From: RGIG8244 sp045592785
GTDB lineage: Bacteria; Verrucomicrobiota; Lentisphaeria; Victivallales; UBA1829
Assembly: GCA_045592785.1 (NCBI GenBank)
Contig: JAZNVL010000057.1
Location: forward strand, 62,001-126,000
DNA: 64,000 nucleotides
Direction of reading: 5' to 3'
Shown here in pieces: positions 1-9,174 of the stretch. Position 1 is the first letter of the stretch. The number at the start of each line of letters is the position of its first letter. The notes beneath the pieces were generated by a model, which had not been told where the DNA came from, searched no databases, and was given only the letters and a program-made list of their open reading frames with translations. A program made the position numbers and the translations under genes.

Positions 1-2
1 GT

Positions 3-1055
3 GCCATGCTGCAGGCTGTGGAAATCATTCCGGACGGTACGGAAGAATGGGATAATACCCTTTCCCCGATCCCCGACTGGAAGAATACGGACCGGGAAAG
101 ACTCAAACAACGTATTCTGGATGCCGGTCTGATCGGCATGGGCGGTGCCGCATTCCCGACGCATGTGAAGCTCTCTCCGCCCCCGGAAAAGAATATCGAC
201 ACCCTGATCCTGAACGGAGCGGAATGTGAACCTTATCTTACGGCGGACCACCGGTTGATGGTGGAAGACCCGGAAGCCGTACTGGAAGGTGCGGCGATCG
301 CCGCCAAGATCCTGAAAGTCACCCGTGTGTTTGTCGGGATCGAGAAGAACAAGCCCGATGCCATCGAAAAAATGAGAGCACTGGGCGAAAAGTACGGGGT
401 CCATGTGATCCCCTTGCGTGTACGTTATCCCCAGGGCGGAGAAAAACAGTTGATCTATGCCATGACGGGGCGCGCCATCGCCACCGGTGGATTGCCCATG
501 GACGTGGGCTGTGTGGTCCAGAATGTGGGAACATGTGCCGCCATACGGGATGCGGTGGTCTACGGTCGTCCGCTGATCGAACGCTATACCTCGGTCACAG
601 GGACAGCGGTCTGTCAGCCCGGTACCTGGAAAGTACGGATCGGGACCCCCATCGGCAAACTTCTGGAGTTGGCGGGCGGCGTGAATGACGATGTGGCAAA
701 AGTGATCCTGGGAGGTCCCATGATGGGCTTCTCCCAGGCATCTCTGGATGTCACCGTGACCAAGAATACCTCCGGCATACTCCTTCTGAAACCCTCGGAG
801 ACTGCCAGGTATGAATCGGCACCCTGTATCCGTTGCGGACGTTGTGTAACGGTTTGCCCCATGCGTTTGCTGGCGGGTCCGTTGAGTGTAATGATCGAAG
901 GCGAACGGTACGATCTTGCGGAACAGAACTTTGTGATGGACTGCATGGAATGTGGATCCTGCGCCTATGTATGCCCCTCCAAACGTCCGCTGGTTCAGCA
1001 TTTCCGCCGTGCGAAAGCGGAGATCAATGCGATCCGCCATGCTGCGAAAAAATAA
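3..1055 (+). CDS. rnfC: Rnf complex subunit C (5' end outside window)
   Basis: Peripheral subunit of the Rnf ferredoxin:NAD+ oxidoreductase, which couples electron flow to ion pumping at the cytoplasmic membrane; RnfC carries the NADH/FMN site and two [4Fe-4S] clusters. The reading frame is open to the window edge. The visible protein begins in what is normally the middle of the N-terminal region, so the ATG at 6 is unlikely to be the real start. Seen: a glycine-rich stretch (GLIGMGGAAFPTH) near residue 43 and the NGAECEPYL motif, both typical of RnfC/NuoF-like folds. Two ferredoxin-type clusters follow, with Cys274-277-280-284 and Cys313-316-319-323 (counted from the ATG at 6). rnfD follows after 15 nt. 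The order C-D-G-E with no A or B downstream suggests rnfA and rnfB lie upstream. Confidence 0.95.
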   Translation, partial: AMLQAVEIIPDGTEEWDNTLSPIPDWKNTDRERLKQRILDAGLIGMGGAAFPTHVKLSPPPEKNIDTLILNGAECEPYLTADHRLMVEDPEAVLEGAAIAAKILKVTRVFVGIEKNKPDAIEKMRALGEKYGVHVIPLRVRYPQGGEKQLIYAMTGRAIATGGLPMDVGCVVQNVGTCAAIRDAVVYGRPLIERYTSVTGTAVCQPGTWKVRIGTPIGKLLELAGGVNDDVAKVILGGPMMGFSQASLDVTVTKNTSGILLLKPSETARYESAPCIRCGRCVTVCPMRLLAGPLSVMIEGERYDLAEQNFVMDCMECGSCAYVCPSKRPLVQHFRRAKAEINAIRHAAKK

Positions 1056-1070
1056 GAAAGTGAATGAACA

Positions 1071-2177
1071 ATGAGTGAAGAAAAACAAACTGCGGAAACA
1101 CAAACTGTCTGCCGTCTCCCAGTGACGAAAGACCTGGTTTTGAGTACATCGCCCCACATTCAGGATGGCGATTCCGTCGGTAAGATCATGCTGAAAGTGA
1201 TCCTGTGCCTTGTGCCTGCCATGATCGCTTCTGTTATATTTTTCGGATGGGATGCGATCCGGGTACTGGTCATCACCACTGCCGCCTGTATGGTCATGGA
1301 GTACGGTATTTGCCTGATCGCGAAACGGAGACACACCCTCTGGGATTGGTCTGCGGCTGTGACCGGGGTGATCCTGGCATTGAATCTGCCGTCCACCGCA
1401 CCCTGGTGGCTTTGTATTGCCGGTGCATTCATTGCCATTGTGATCGCCAAAGGAGTTTTCGGCGGACTGGGACAGAATCCGTTCAATCCGGCGGCTGCGG
1501 CGCGTGTGGCATTGCTGGTCGGTTTTGCCGGGCCCATGACGAATTTTGCGAAACCGATCCGTGGTATTGCGGGGGAAGTCCAGTGCGTTTCCGGTCCCAC
1601 CGCATCGGCAGACTTCGTGAGCTGTCCCACGCCCCTGGGATTGGCGAAAGCGGCGGAGACGGTGGAAGAGATCAATGTGTTGCAGACGGGCGAACAGCTC
1701 TGGAATTACTTTGTCGGAAACATCGGCGGATCGCTGGGTGAAACGTCTGCTCTGGCGATCCTGATCGGCGGTATTGCGTTGATCTGTATGCGGGTCATCA
1801 GCTGGCATATTCCCTTTGCAATGCTGGGCAGTGTGGCACTCTTTACGGCAATGGTTCATGGTTTTGCGCCGGATCTCACCCCGGGACCGCTGTTCCATTT
1901 GACCACCGGCGGTGTCATGATCGGTGCGTTTTTCATGGCGACGGATATGGTGACTTCGCCCATGTCGAAGCAGGGAATGATCATCTTCGGTGCCGCCATC
2001 GGGATCCTGACCTGCGTGATCCGGATCTGGGGCGGATATCCGGAAGGGGTCAGTTTCTCCATCGTGATCATGAATGCTCTTGTCCCGTTGATCGACCGGT
2101 ATTGTTTCAAACGTCCGTTCGGATGGCATCCATCCAGTGTATCTGCGCTCCAGATACGGAGAGGAGAGATCAAATGA
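1071..2177 (+). CDS. rnfD: Rnf complex membrane subunit D
   Basis: Integral membrane subunit of Rnf, related to NqrB, which holds a covalent FMN. The 368-residue protein has many hydrophobic segments spread from residue 40 to the C-terminus, as expected for the family. The FMN-binding threonine is probably Thr187 in VSCPTPLG; the usual motif around this residue reads S/T-G-A-T-P-L, so here the two residues before Thr are Cys-Pro instead of Gly-Ala. The conserved stretch GGLGQNPFNPAAAARV near residue 125 also fits RnfD. Its TGA stop overlaps the rnfG start by 4 nt (ATGA), indicating translational coupling. Family assignment is firm; the flavin site is assigned by eye. Confidence 0.95.
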   Translation: MSEEKQTAETQTVCRLPVTKDLVLSTSPHIQDGDSVGKIMLKVILCLVPAMIASVIFFGWDAIRVLVITTAACMVMEYGICLIAKRRHTLWDWSAAVTGVILALNLPSTAPWWLCIAGAFIAIVIAKGVFGGLGQNPFNPAAAARVALLVGFAGPMTNFAKPIRGIAGEVQCVSGPTASADFVSCPTPLGLAKAAETVEEINVLQTGEQLWNYFVGNIGGSLGETSALAILIGGIALICMRVISWHIPFAMLGSVALFTAMVHGFAPDLTPGPLFHLTTGGVMIGAFFMATDMVTSPMSKQGMIIFGAAIGILTCVIRIWGGYPEGVSFSIVIMNALVPLIDRYCFKRPFGWHPSSVSALQIRRGEIK

Positions 2178-2800
2178 GTAAAGATCTGACCAAAAAATCC
2201 GGAATTATTTACCTTTCCGTTTTCCTGTTTCTTGTCTGTGCAGTGGCCACCGCGCTGATGAGTTTCGCCGCCGTTATGACGGATAAACCCATTGCGGACC
2301 GGCAGAAGGCGTTGATCGCAGGCACACTCAAACGCGTCCTGCCACCCTTCGAAACAGTCACGGAACAGAAGGCGGAGAACGGAAGCACGGTTTATACTGC
2401 ACTGGATGCCGGAGGCAAAACAGTCGGGTATGCGGTACTCTGCACCACACAGCAAGGGTACGCCGGACGGGTGGAAGCATTGGTGGGTTTCTCCGCCGAT
2501 CATTCGATCTGGAATATCGTGGTGACTTCACACAATGAAACGCCGGGCATCGGGACCCGTGTGATGGACCGGGAACGGGTGAAGACCATATCCGATGTTG
2601 TCCGCGGAAAAGAGGAAGATCCTTCTCTGCCGCCCAATGCGGTACTGGATTCTTATAAAGGCAAGAAACGTACGGATGTGCTTTCCCGTGAGACGGTCCA
2701 CTTTATTTCCGGTGCAACGGTGAGTTCCAATGCGGTTCTTGACCTGGTCCTTACGGCACGGAACATTCTGGGGAAGACCATTGGAGTGAAAGGAAAGTGA
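2174..2800 (+). CDS. rnfG: Rnf complex flavoprotein subunit G
   Basis: Subunit of Rnf (NqrC-like) with a single N-terminal membrane anchor and a periplasmic domain carrying covalent FMN. The start chosen is the ATG at 2174, which overlaps the rnfD stop and gives an N-terminus MSKDLTKKSG followed by a membrane helix (residues about 10-32). A longer frame to 2102 would put unrelated residues ahead of the helix. The flavinylation motif SGATVSSNAV is present near the C-terminus with the acceptor Thr at about residue 182, and the upstream HNETPGIGTR motif is also typical. Length 208 residues is normal. It ends in a 3-nt overlap with an alternative GTG start of rnfE. Confidence 0.95.
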   Translation: MSKDLTKKSGIIYLSVFLFLVCAVATALMSFAAVMTDKPIADRQKALIAGTLKRVLPPFETVTEQKAENGSTVYTALDAGGKTVGYAVLCTTQQGYAGRVEALVGFSADHSIWNIVVTSHNETPGIGTRVMDRERVKTISDVVRGKEEDPSLPPNAVLDSYKGKKRTDVLSRETVHFISGATVSSNAVLDLVLTARNILGKTIGVKGK

Positions 2801-2802
2801 GC

Positions 2803-3522
2803 ATGACAAACATATTGAAAGAATTTATCAAAGGACTCTGGAAAGAGAATCCGGTGCTGGTCCTGGTGCTGGGAATGTGTCCCGCACTTGCCACCAGTTC
2901 CAATGGATCCAATGCGGTTGCCATGGGACTTGCCACCACATTCGTTCTGATGTGCAGCAACTGCGTGATCGCGATGATCCGGAACATCGTCCCGGGGAAG
3001 ATCCGTATCCCATGTTACATCGTGATCATTGCCACATTTGTAACGGTGGTTGAACTGTTGATGAAGGCGTATGCACCCATTGCGATCTATCGTGCGCTGG
3101 GTATCTTCCTTCCGTTGATCGTGGTGAACTGCATCGTGTTGGGCAGAGCGGAAGCCTTTGCCTCGAAAAACGGGGTGCTGTTATCCATGGCGGACGGACT
3201 TGGAATGGGGTTGGGATTCACCATCGCCCTGACCATCGTTGGCTTGATCCGGGAATTCATTGCGGCAGGTACGCTGTTCAATATACACATGCAGTGCTGG
3301 GAGAGCGGTTTTGCGGTTTTCGGGCAGGCGCCGGGCGGATTCATTGTACTCGGTTTTCTGCTCGCCGGTATGAATTATCTCAATATGCGCAAGATCCGGA
3401 AATCCGGGGCACGGTATACCCCGCCGCCGGATTTTGATTGCCGTCATTGCGCATTATGCAGTCTGGGAGAAACAAAGAAGAACAATAAGAATAATAACGA
3501 TACAACCAGTAAGGAGTCGTGA
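2803..3522 (+). CDS. rnfE: Rnf complex membrane subunit E
   Basis: Integral membrane subunit of Rnf, homologous to NqrD, forming with RnfA the intramembrane [2Fe-2S] site. The two Cys expected at that site are visible in GMCPALA and in VVNCIVLGRAEAFA. About six hydrophobic helices span residues 20-205. The start could be GTG 2797 or ATG 2803; the AAAGGA at 2789-2794 is 8 nt from the ATG but only 2 nt from the GTG, so ATG 2803 is preferred (239 residues). An additional C-terminal tail after the last helix holds a Cys-x2-Cys-x2-Cys motif (DCRHCALC) and a polar Asn/Lys-rich end. It overlaps the alternative start of the next gene. Confidence 0.94.
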   Translation: MTNILKEFIKGLWKENPVLVLVLGMCPALATSSNGSNAVAMGLATTFVLMCSNCVIAMIRNIVPGKIRIPCYIVIIATFVTVVELLMKAYAPIAIYRALGIFLPLIVVNCIVLGRAEAFASKNGVLLSMADGLGMGLGFTIALTIVGLIREFIAAGTLFNIHMQCWESGFAVFGQAPGGFIVLGFLLAGMNYLNMRKIRKSGARYTPPPDFDCRHCALCSLGETKKNNKNNNDTTSKES

Positions 3523-3527
3523 CAACT

Positions 3528-6500
3528 ATGAAAACGATCTGCACAAATTGTAATCAGGAAATGGAAGTCGGAGACGATCAGGCAGGGCAGAATGTGGCGT
3601 GTTCATCCTGTGGAAAAGCGTTCCCTGCTGCACCCGCGAAAGAATGTAAACATTGTAATGCCGCCATCGCGCAAAATGTAACAAAATGTCCGCACTGCGG
3701 AAAATCGCAGATCTCCATCGGGATCCGGAAACCCGGCGCAATGTCTCAACCTGCAGCGGAACCCGCACCTGCTCCCGCCGCCGCTCCCGAAGCGCCCAAA
3801 GCGGAAAAATCCAAAATCGGGATCCGGAAACCCGGCGCGGCTCCCGCTGAATCCGCTCCCGGTGAAACTGCTCCCGCGGAGCCCGCGCCTGCCGCCACCG
3901 AACCTGCACCCGCCCCGGCAGAACCCGCTGCTCCCGCACGCGCTCCGATGCAGAAACTGGCATTGAAACGTCCGGGCGCAGCTCCGGCGGAACCCGCACC
4001 CGCGCCTGCTCCTGCATCTGCTCCTGCGGCTGCTCCTGCGGCCGGTGCACCGAAATTGAGCTTGAAAAAGCCTGGTGCGCCTTCTCCGGCTCCCGCCGAA
4101 GAAGAAACAGAAGTAAAGATCGCACCTCCTGCGACACCTGCATCTGCTCCCGCCGCCCCTGCGGGTGGCGCTCCGAAACTGAATCTGACTCCTCCTGCGG
4201 CGGCTCCTGCGGGCGGAGCTCCGAAACTGAATCTGACACCCCCTGCGGCTGCTCCTGCGGGCGGAGCCCCGAAATTGAATCTGACTCCTCCTGCGGCTGC
4301 CCCTGCGGGCGGAGCCCCGAAACTGAATTTGACGCCTCCCGCTGCCCCTGCGGGCGGAGCTCCGAAACTGAATCTGACGCCTCCTGCCGGTGGTGCTTCT
4401 GTGTCAGGGGAATCGAAATCGGAAGAAGTCGCAGAAAAGCCGAAAGGGGATATGGGGAAAAAGATCGGGATCATTCTCGGGATCGTTGCCGGGGTGATTC
4501 TGCTTGCTGCGGGTGGCGGTATCGCCGCCTGGTATTTCATGAATGCTCCTTTCGGTGCGGAAGAACAGCTGGCGAAAGGGAAAGAACTGTATGCGGAAGG
4601 GAAGAAAGACAAAGCCTATCTCATGCTGGAACGTTCTGCCAAACAGGGCGTTGCGGAAGCCGCATATCTTCTCGGTACGTTCTGTGAAAAAGGCGAAGGC
4701 ACGACCAAAGACGAATTCAAGGCATTGGATTGGTATACAACGGCATCCGATAACGGCTTTATGGATGCGCAGTATTTGATGGCGTGCCGTTATGAATCCG
4801 GTACCGGAGTTGCAAAAGACACTGCAAAGGCATTTGAGCTTTACAAGAAAGCCGCGGATCAGGGACATGCCAAAGCCGGAGAAAGTCTTGCCCGTTGTTA
4901 TGAAAACGGGATCGGTGTGGAAAAGAATATCAATGAAGCACTGAAACTGAAAGAAAAGGCGGCAGCCAACGGCGATGCCGATGCACAATATCTGGTCGCT
5001 CTCTGGATGCTGGAAGGTGATCAGATCGAATACGTCCCGGAGACTGCGTTCCAGTATTTCTCCAATGCTTCTGCAGCCGGATTGCCTCTTGCCAGCTTGA
5101 AGGCGGCGGAATGTCTGACGATCGGACTCGGCACAGAGAAAAATGCGGATGCTGCAAAGGAAAAACAGGCCCTCGCGTTCAAACAGGCGACCGAAGCCCT
5201 TGCCGGGGAAAATCCTTCTTCCGATGCCATTATTGCCGCAGCTATTTGCTATGCCAACGGAATCGGCTGTGACCAGGACAAAGCAAAAGCCCAGGAACTG
5301 TTGGCTCCGCTCTGGGAACAGAAAGATTCGGATGCCCTTTATTATGACTATGTTCTTTTCGGACAGGATGCTTCCGATGATGTGAGACAGCGTGCGACCG
5401 CGCATTTGCGCATGAGTGCGGATCTCCGTCATGCCGCCGCCCAGACTCTTTACGCGGAAAAGAACGGGAAGGCTGCAGCCCGTTATCTGGAACTGGCAGT
5501 GGAACAGAGATTTCTTAATGCCTACGTTCTCAATGCCCGCTGGATCTTCAATGAGAATCCGGAGGATTTGAGTAAATGCCGCGAACTCTGTGAAGAAGCT
5601 GCGAAACGTGGAAAATCGGATGCCCTCTATATGCTGGGTAAAATGCAGTTGAAAGAATTGGTGAAAGTGGAAGCGGAAAAAGTACAGGAAGCCAAAGACG
5701 GGATCGTGGACTATTTCTGGAAGGCTGTCACCGTACCGAATCCTTCGGCAGATGCCGCAGAGGAATTGGATGCACTCCGGAATAACAAGGAGTTCCAGGA
5801 AACGTTGTTCAACCGTTACAAAAAAGAGGCGGAAAGTGGAAACTTGTTTGCCAAAAAGGAACTTGCCTGGTTTTTCTATACGGGTACGGCAACAGAGAAA
5901 AACATTGCGACAGCGGTGGATTATTATTGGGAAACGAAGTGCCTGGATGAACTGGAAAAGATCCTGAACAACAAGGAAGAGGTGGAAAAGATCATCGGAC
6001 TTTATGAAAAAGCCGCCAATGAAGGCGATGCCGAATTGCAGTATTTGCTTGCCATGATCTATCAGCAGGGTAAACTGGTGGAAAAAGATCTGGAAAAAGC
6101 GTTGTCCTGGTTGGAAAAAGCCGGGGAATCCGGCAATGTGAATGCCATGTATCAGGCTGGAGTGATGAAATATCAGGAAGCTCCCGGCCCTGAACTTTAC
6201 GGCAATGACCCGTTCTTCAAGGGGGTGAAACGGGATCGGAAAGCGGGCGCAGAATGGTTCAAACGTGCTGCAGAAACCGGTGATGCCAAATCCCAGTACC
6301 GTTATGCCCGTGCGATCCTCTATGGACATGGCGAGGGAGTGGAAGATAAAATGGCGGAAGCAATGCAATGGTTTGCAAAATCCGCAGAGCAGAAATACGC
6401 ACCTGCGATATTTGCATCCATTCTGTTTGCATTGCAGAAACCGGAAGAGTTGACACCCGAGATCAAAGAAAAACTGATCCAGCAGCTGAAGGTCGCGGCG

Positions 6501-7358
6501 GCAACTTATCCGCCCGCCATGTTCGCTTACGGTGAAGTTCTGCGTCTTTCCGGTGACCGCAAAGGTGCCAATGAATGGTATGACAAGGCATCGAAAGCCC
6601 ATTATGTTCCCGGGATCATTGCGGCAGGTGATGCGCGGAAGATGGATCGGGAGATCGAACGTGCATCCAAATTCAAGTATGTGCCTGCCATTGCGGAAGA
6701 AGGGTCCAATCTTCTCCGTTCCAAAAAAATGAAAGATGCACAGGATGCAAAAGAACGGCTCGAATATGTGCTGAAACGGGAATATTCTGCGGTGTATAAC
6801 AACATCGGGGTTGCCCAGGCAAATATGACCGGGCGTACATCCGCAAAAGTGCGTGAATTTTTCGAAAAAGCAGCGGAAGCGGGCTCTGTCCGTGCACTGT
6901 ACAATCTGGCGTACTGTTATTTTTCTGCCAGTGATATGGATATGATCCCCAACTATCAGCGTGCCGTTTCCTATATCAAGAAGGTTCAGGAAAAGGATCC
7001 CGAATTTGATATGCCGAAATTTCTGGAACGGAATCTGAAAAAACTTCTTGATCTGACCATGGAACGGAAAGAATTGCTGGAATTGGATAAAAAAGACCGC
7101 AGTGAAGGACAATTCCTGCAGAAGGATGGGAAACTGATCAAACAGTATGCCAATCAGAAAGAAGAAGACGAAGCAAGAAAACTGATGCGTCGTATGGATG
7201 ATAACCGTTCCGAAATCAATAAATTGCAGAACCGGATCCGGAAGACATTCCATCTGGAACTGGATCCTGATTTCCGCGAAGGGTTCTTCCTCAGCGATCC
7301 CAAACTGAAATATCCCTGGAAACCGTTTGCCGATATCGGTCTGCTGGTGAAAAAATAA
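3528..7358 (+). CDS. Large zinc-ribbon, membrane-anchored Sel1-repeat protein
   Basis: A 1276-residue protein of unknown role. Parts in order: two zinc-ribbon-like Cys pairs sets (Cys5/8/25/28 and Cys40/43/54/57); an Ala/Pro-rich region (about 65-290) with KPGA-type short repeats and five near-identical GGAPKLNLTPPAA units; one membrane helix at about 309-338 (GIILGIVAGVILLAAGGG); then a long helical domain made of Sel1/TPR-like repeats (for example AYLLGTFCEKGEGTTKDEFK), continuing to near the C-terminus. The predicted topology is ribbons in the cytoplasm and Sel1 repeats outside, suggesting a scaffold. Start: AAGGAG at 3511-3516 lies 11 nt before ATG 3528, whereas an upstream GTG at 3519 is too close. 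It follows rnfE directly, but no functional link to Rnf is evident. Confidence 0.85.
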   Translation: MKTICTNCNQEMEVGDDQAGQNVACSSCGKAFPAAPAKECKHCNAAIAQNVTKCPHCGKSQISIGIRKPGAMSQPAAEPAPAPAAAPEAPKAEKSKIGIRKPGAAPAESAPGETAPAEPAPAATEPAPAPAEPAAPARAPMQKLALKRPGAAPAEPAPAPAPASAPAAAPAAGAPKLSLKKPGAPSPAPAEEETEVKIAPPATPASAPAAPAGGAPKLNLTPPAAAPAGGAPKLNLTPPAAAPAGGAPKLNLTPPAAAPAGGAPKLNLTPPAAPAGGAPKLNLTPPAGGASVSGESKSEEVAEKPKGDMGKKIGIILGIVAGVILLAAGGGIAAWYFMNAPFGAEEQLAKGKELYAEGKKDKAYLMLERSAKQGVAEAAYLLGTFCEKGEGTTKDEFKALDWYTTASDNGFMDAQYLMACRYESGTGVAKDTAKAFELYKKAADQGHAKAGESLARCYENGIGVEKNINEALKLKEKAAANGDADAQYLVALWMLEGDQIEYVPETAFQYFSNASAAGLPLASLKAAECLTIGLGTEKNADAAKEKQALAFKQATEALAGENPSSDAIIAAAICYANGIGCDQDKAKAQELLAPLWEQKDSDALYYDYVLFGQDASDDVRQRATAHLRMSADLRHAAAQTLYAEKNGKAAARYLELAVEQRFLNAYVLNARWIFNENPEDLSKCRELCEEAAKRGKSDALYMLGKMQLKELVKVEAEKVQEAKDGIVDYFWKAVTVPNPSADAAEELDALRNNKEFQETLFNRYKKEAESGNLFAKKELAWFFYTGTATEKNIATAVDYYWETKCLDELEKILNNKEEVEKIIGLYEKAANEGDAELQYLLAMIYQQGKLVEKDLEKALSWLEKAGESGNVNAMYQAGVMKYQEAPGPELYGNDPFFKGVKRDRKAGAEWFKRAAETGDAKSQYRYARAILYGHGEGVEDKMAEAMQWFAKSAEQKYAPAIFASILFALQKPEELTPEIKEKLIQQLKVAAATYPPAMFAYGEVLRLSGDRKGANEWYDKASKAHYVPGIIAAGDARKMDREIERASKFKYVPAIAEEGSNLLRSKKMKDAQDAKERLEYVLKREYSAVYNNIGVAQANMTGRTSAKVREFFEKAAEAGSVRALYNLAYCYFSASDMDMIPNYQRAVSYIKKVQEKDPEFDMPKFLERNLKKLLDLTMERKELLELDKKDRSEGQFLQKDGKLIKQYANQKEEDEARKLMRRMDDNRSEINKLQNRIRKTFHLELDPDFREGFFLSDPKLKYPWKPFADIGLLVKK
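4161..4391 (+). repeat. Tandem coding repeat, 48-bp period, five copies
   Basis: Units start at 4161, 4209, 4257, 4305 and 4350 and encode GGAPKLNLTPPAAAPA. Period is 48 bp, with one unit shortened by a codon (45 bp) and the last incomplete. Copies differ mainly at third codon positions. It lies in the Ala/Pro linker of the Sel1-repeat protein, and copy number may vary between strains. Confidence 0.95.
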
Positions 7359-7379
7359 GATTTTTAGGAGAGGCAAGAA

Positions 7380-8201
7380 ATGAAACAAGAAATGAAAGAT
7401 ATCGTACCTGCGATCCCGTTACCCAAAGAGTATAAACTCAATCCTGCGTTCTGCGATGATTTCTCCGGTCCCGGACTGGACCGGACACGCTGGATGGATT
7501 TCTATGCCGACTGGAAAGGGCGGCCCGGTGGATTCTTTTATGACCCCGCCAACGTGGCTGTGAAGGACGGGATGCTGCGGATCACTGCACGGGAAGTGCC
7601 GGAGGAGACGCTCACCGATGAACTGCGCGTACTGAATTTCCCCGCCCGGTCCTGCGGGATCATCCGCACCCGGGAACGGGTGTTGTACGGATGTTTTCAG
7701 ACCCGGTTCCGCACCATGAATGCGGCGGTTTGTAACGCGTTCTGGCTGAATGACTCCCTGGATGTGGACAAGAAGTACAAACCCGGTTATTTCAGTGATG
7801 AGATCGATATTTATGAGGTCTTCGGCAAGTCCACGATCGAAGGGGCAGGGAACATCTTTTACAATACCGCACACCGTCTCAATACGCCTTACATCGAAGG
7901 ACGTATTTTCTGCGGCAATACATCGTTTGCGCCGAAAAAACAGCACAAGCCCCGGTTCGCATTCCATAAGGGGTTCCACACTGCCACATTCCTCTGGACT
8001 CCGGATACGCTGGAATGGTATCTGGACGGCAAGCTGACGTTCCGGCATCCCAATGATTATTATCACAGTGCCATGCGGATCAATTTTGACTGCGAAGTGA
8101 TGACACATTGGGCAGGGAGCCCGGATTCGGCAGATCTCCCCGCGGAATATCAGGTGGATTACTTGCGTGTCTGGCAGAATGAGGTTCGAATAATATTGTG
8201 A
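7380..8201 (+). CDS. Glycoside hydrolase family 16 protein
   Basis: Likely beta-glucan or related polysaccharide hydrolase with the GH16 jelly-roll fold. The catalytic signature E-x-D-x-x-E is present as EIDIYE (Glu141, Asp143, Glu146), in which Glu141 would be nucleophile and Glu146 acid/base; the extra residue places it with beta-bulge members. The upstream FWLND and the downstream HTATFLWTPDTLEWYLDGK segment are also typical of the family. The 273-residue length is a bare catalytic domain. No signal peptide is visible (N-terminus MKQEMKDIVPAIP), so the protein seems cytoplasmic, or uses another export route. AGGAGAGG at 7367-7374 is its ribosome site. Substrate (laminarin, agar, carrageenan and so on) cannot be read from the sequence. 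Confidence 0.88.
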   Translation: MKQEMKDIVPAIPLPKEYKLNPAFCDDFSGPGLDRTRWMDFYADWKGRPGGFFYDPANVAVKDGMLRITAREVPEETLTDELRVLNFPARSCGIIRTRERVLYGCFQTRFRTMNAAVCNAFWLNDSLDVDKKYKPGYFSDEIDIYEVFGKSTIEGAGNIFYNTAHRLNTPYIEGRIFCGNTSFAPKKQHKPRFAFHKGFHTATFLWTPDTLEWYLDGKLTFRHPNDYYHSAMRINFDCEVMTHWAGSPDSADLPAEYQVDYLRVWQNEVRIIL

Positions 8202-8228
8202 AATAAAGAAAAAAAGGGTGAAATGCTC

Positions 8229-8257
8229 TTGTAATCCGGGGGAAAACGGAGTATATT
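8229..8257 (+). promoter_or_regulatory. Putative housekeeping-sigma promoter of nifU-nifS
   Basis: TTGTAA at 8229-8234, 17-nt spacer, TATATT at 8252-8257, 38 nt before the nifU start. The rest of the 94-nt gap holds no other feature. Confidence 0.7.
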
Positions 8258-8295
8258 ACCGGACGCGTCAATCGAAACAACCGAAGGAGTTTGTC

Positions 8296-9171
8296 ATGTG
8301 GAATTATAACGATAAAGTCATGGATCATTTTTTGAATCCGCGCAATGTGGGAGAGATCCCGGATGCGGATGCCGTCGCCGAAGTGGGAAATATGTCCTGC
8401 GGCGATGCCCTGAAACTGTATTTGAAGCTGGATGATCAGGGCAGGATCGCAGATGTGAAATTCCAGACTTTCGGGTGCGCAAGTGCCATCGCTTCCAGTT
8501 CCGCACTCACCGAACTGGTCAAGGGCATGACGCTGGAAGAAGCCTCCAAAGTCACCAATCAGGATATCGTGAAGATCATTGATGACCTGCCGGAAGAAAA
8601 AATGCACTGTTCCGTCATGGGGATGGAAGCATTGCAGGCTGCCATTCAGAATTACCGGAAACAGCACGGACTTGCCGGGGATGCTCCTGAAATGGATGAC
8701 GATCACGAAGGCAGGATCATCTGCAAATGTTTCGGCGTGACGGATAACATGATCCGTAAAGTGGCGAAGATCAACAATCTCACCAAAGCCGAAGAGATCA
8801 CCGAATACACCAAAGCAGGCGGCGCATGCGGGTTCTGTCTGGATAAGATCCAGGAGATCCTGGACGACCTCAATAAAGTCCAGAGTCCCAACGCAGCCGA
8901 TACCGCCGTTTCCGCCGGACCCGATTTCGATTCCCTTTCCCCGGTGAAAAAGATCCTGCGGATCCAGGAGATCATTGAAAAAGAGATCCGCCCGCAGCTG
9001 GAACATGACGGCGGCAGTATTGAACTTATTGACCTGGACGGCGATATTGTGAAAGTGCAGCTGAAAGGTGTTTGTGCGACTTGCCCCAATGCCCAGTTGA
9101 CTCTGCGGAAATTCGTGCAGGCGAAGCTCAATGAACTTCTCTCCGGAAAACTCGTTGTGGAGGAAGCATAA
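8296..9171 (+). CDS. nifU: NifU-type iron-sulfur cluster scaffold
   Basis: Three-domain scaffold on which Fe-S clusters are built from NifS-supplied sulfur. N-terminal IscU-like domain with cluster-ligating Cys35, Cys61 and Cys105; central [2Fe-2S] domain with Cys143, Cys145, Cys178, Cys181; C-terminal Nfu domain with the CATC pair Cys260/Cys263. These positions match the classic NifU layout almost residue for residue. Start is ATG 8296, with AAGGAGT at 8284-8290; an upstream in-frame ATG at 8218 lies before the predicted promoter. nifS follows after 3 nt. There is no nitrogenase gene in the window, so this is probably the general Fe-S assembly system of an anaerobe, serving for example Rnf. 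Confidence 0.96.
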   Translation: MWNYNDKVMDHFLNPRNVGEIPDADAVAEVGNMSCGDALKLYLKLDDQGRIADVKFQTFGCASAIASSSALTELVKGMTLEEASKVTNQDIVKIIDDLPEEKMHCSVMGMEALQAAIQNYRKQHGLAGDAPEMDDDHEGRIICKCFGVTDNMIRKVAKINNLTKAEEITEYTKAGGACGFCLDKIQEILDDLNKVQSPNAADTAVSAGPDFDSLSPVKKILRIQEIIEKEIRPQLEHDGGSIELIDLDGDIVKVQLKGVCATCPNAQLTLRKFVQAKLNELLSGKLVVEEA

Positions 9172-9174
9172 ATC

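Noticed and set aside
4161..4391. CRISPR-like array
   Set aside because: The repeat is a continuous in-frame coding tandem repeat without spacers.
4404..7388. 994-codon minus-strand frame opposite the Sel1-repeat gene
   Set aside because: Shadow frame rich in Phe/Ile as expected from reverse reading of Lys/Asp/Glu codons.
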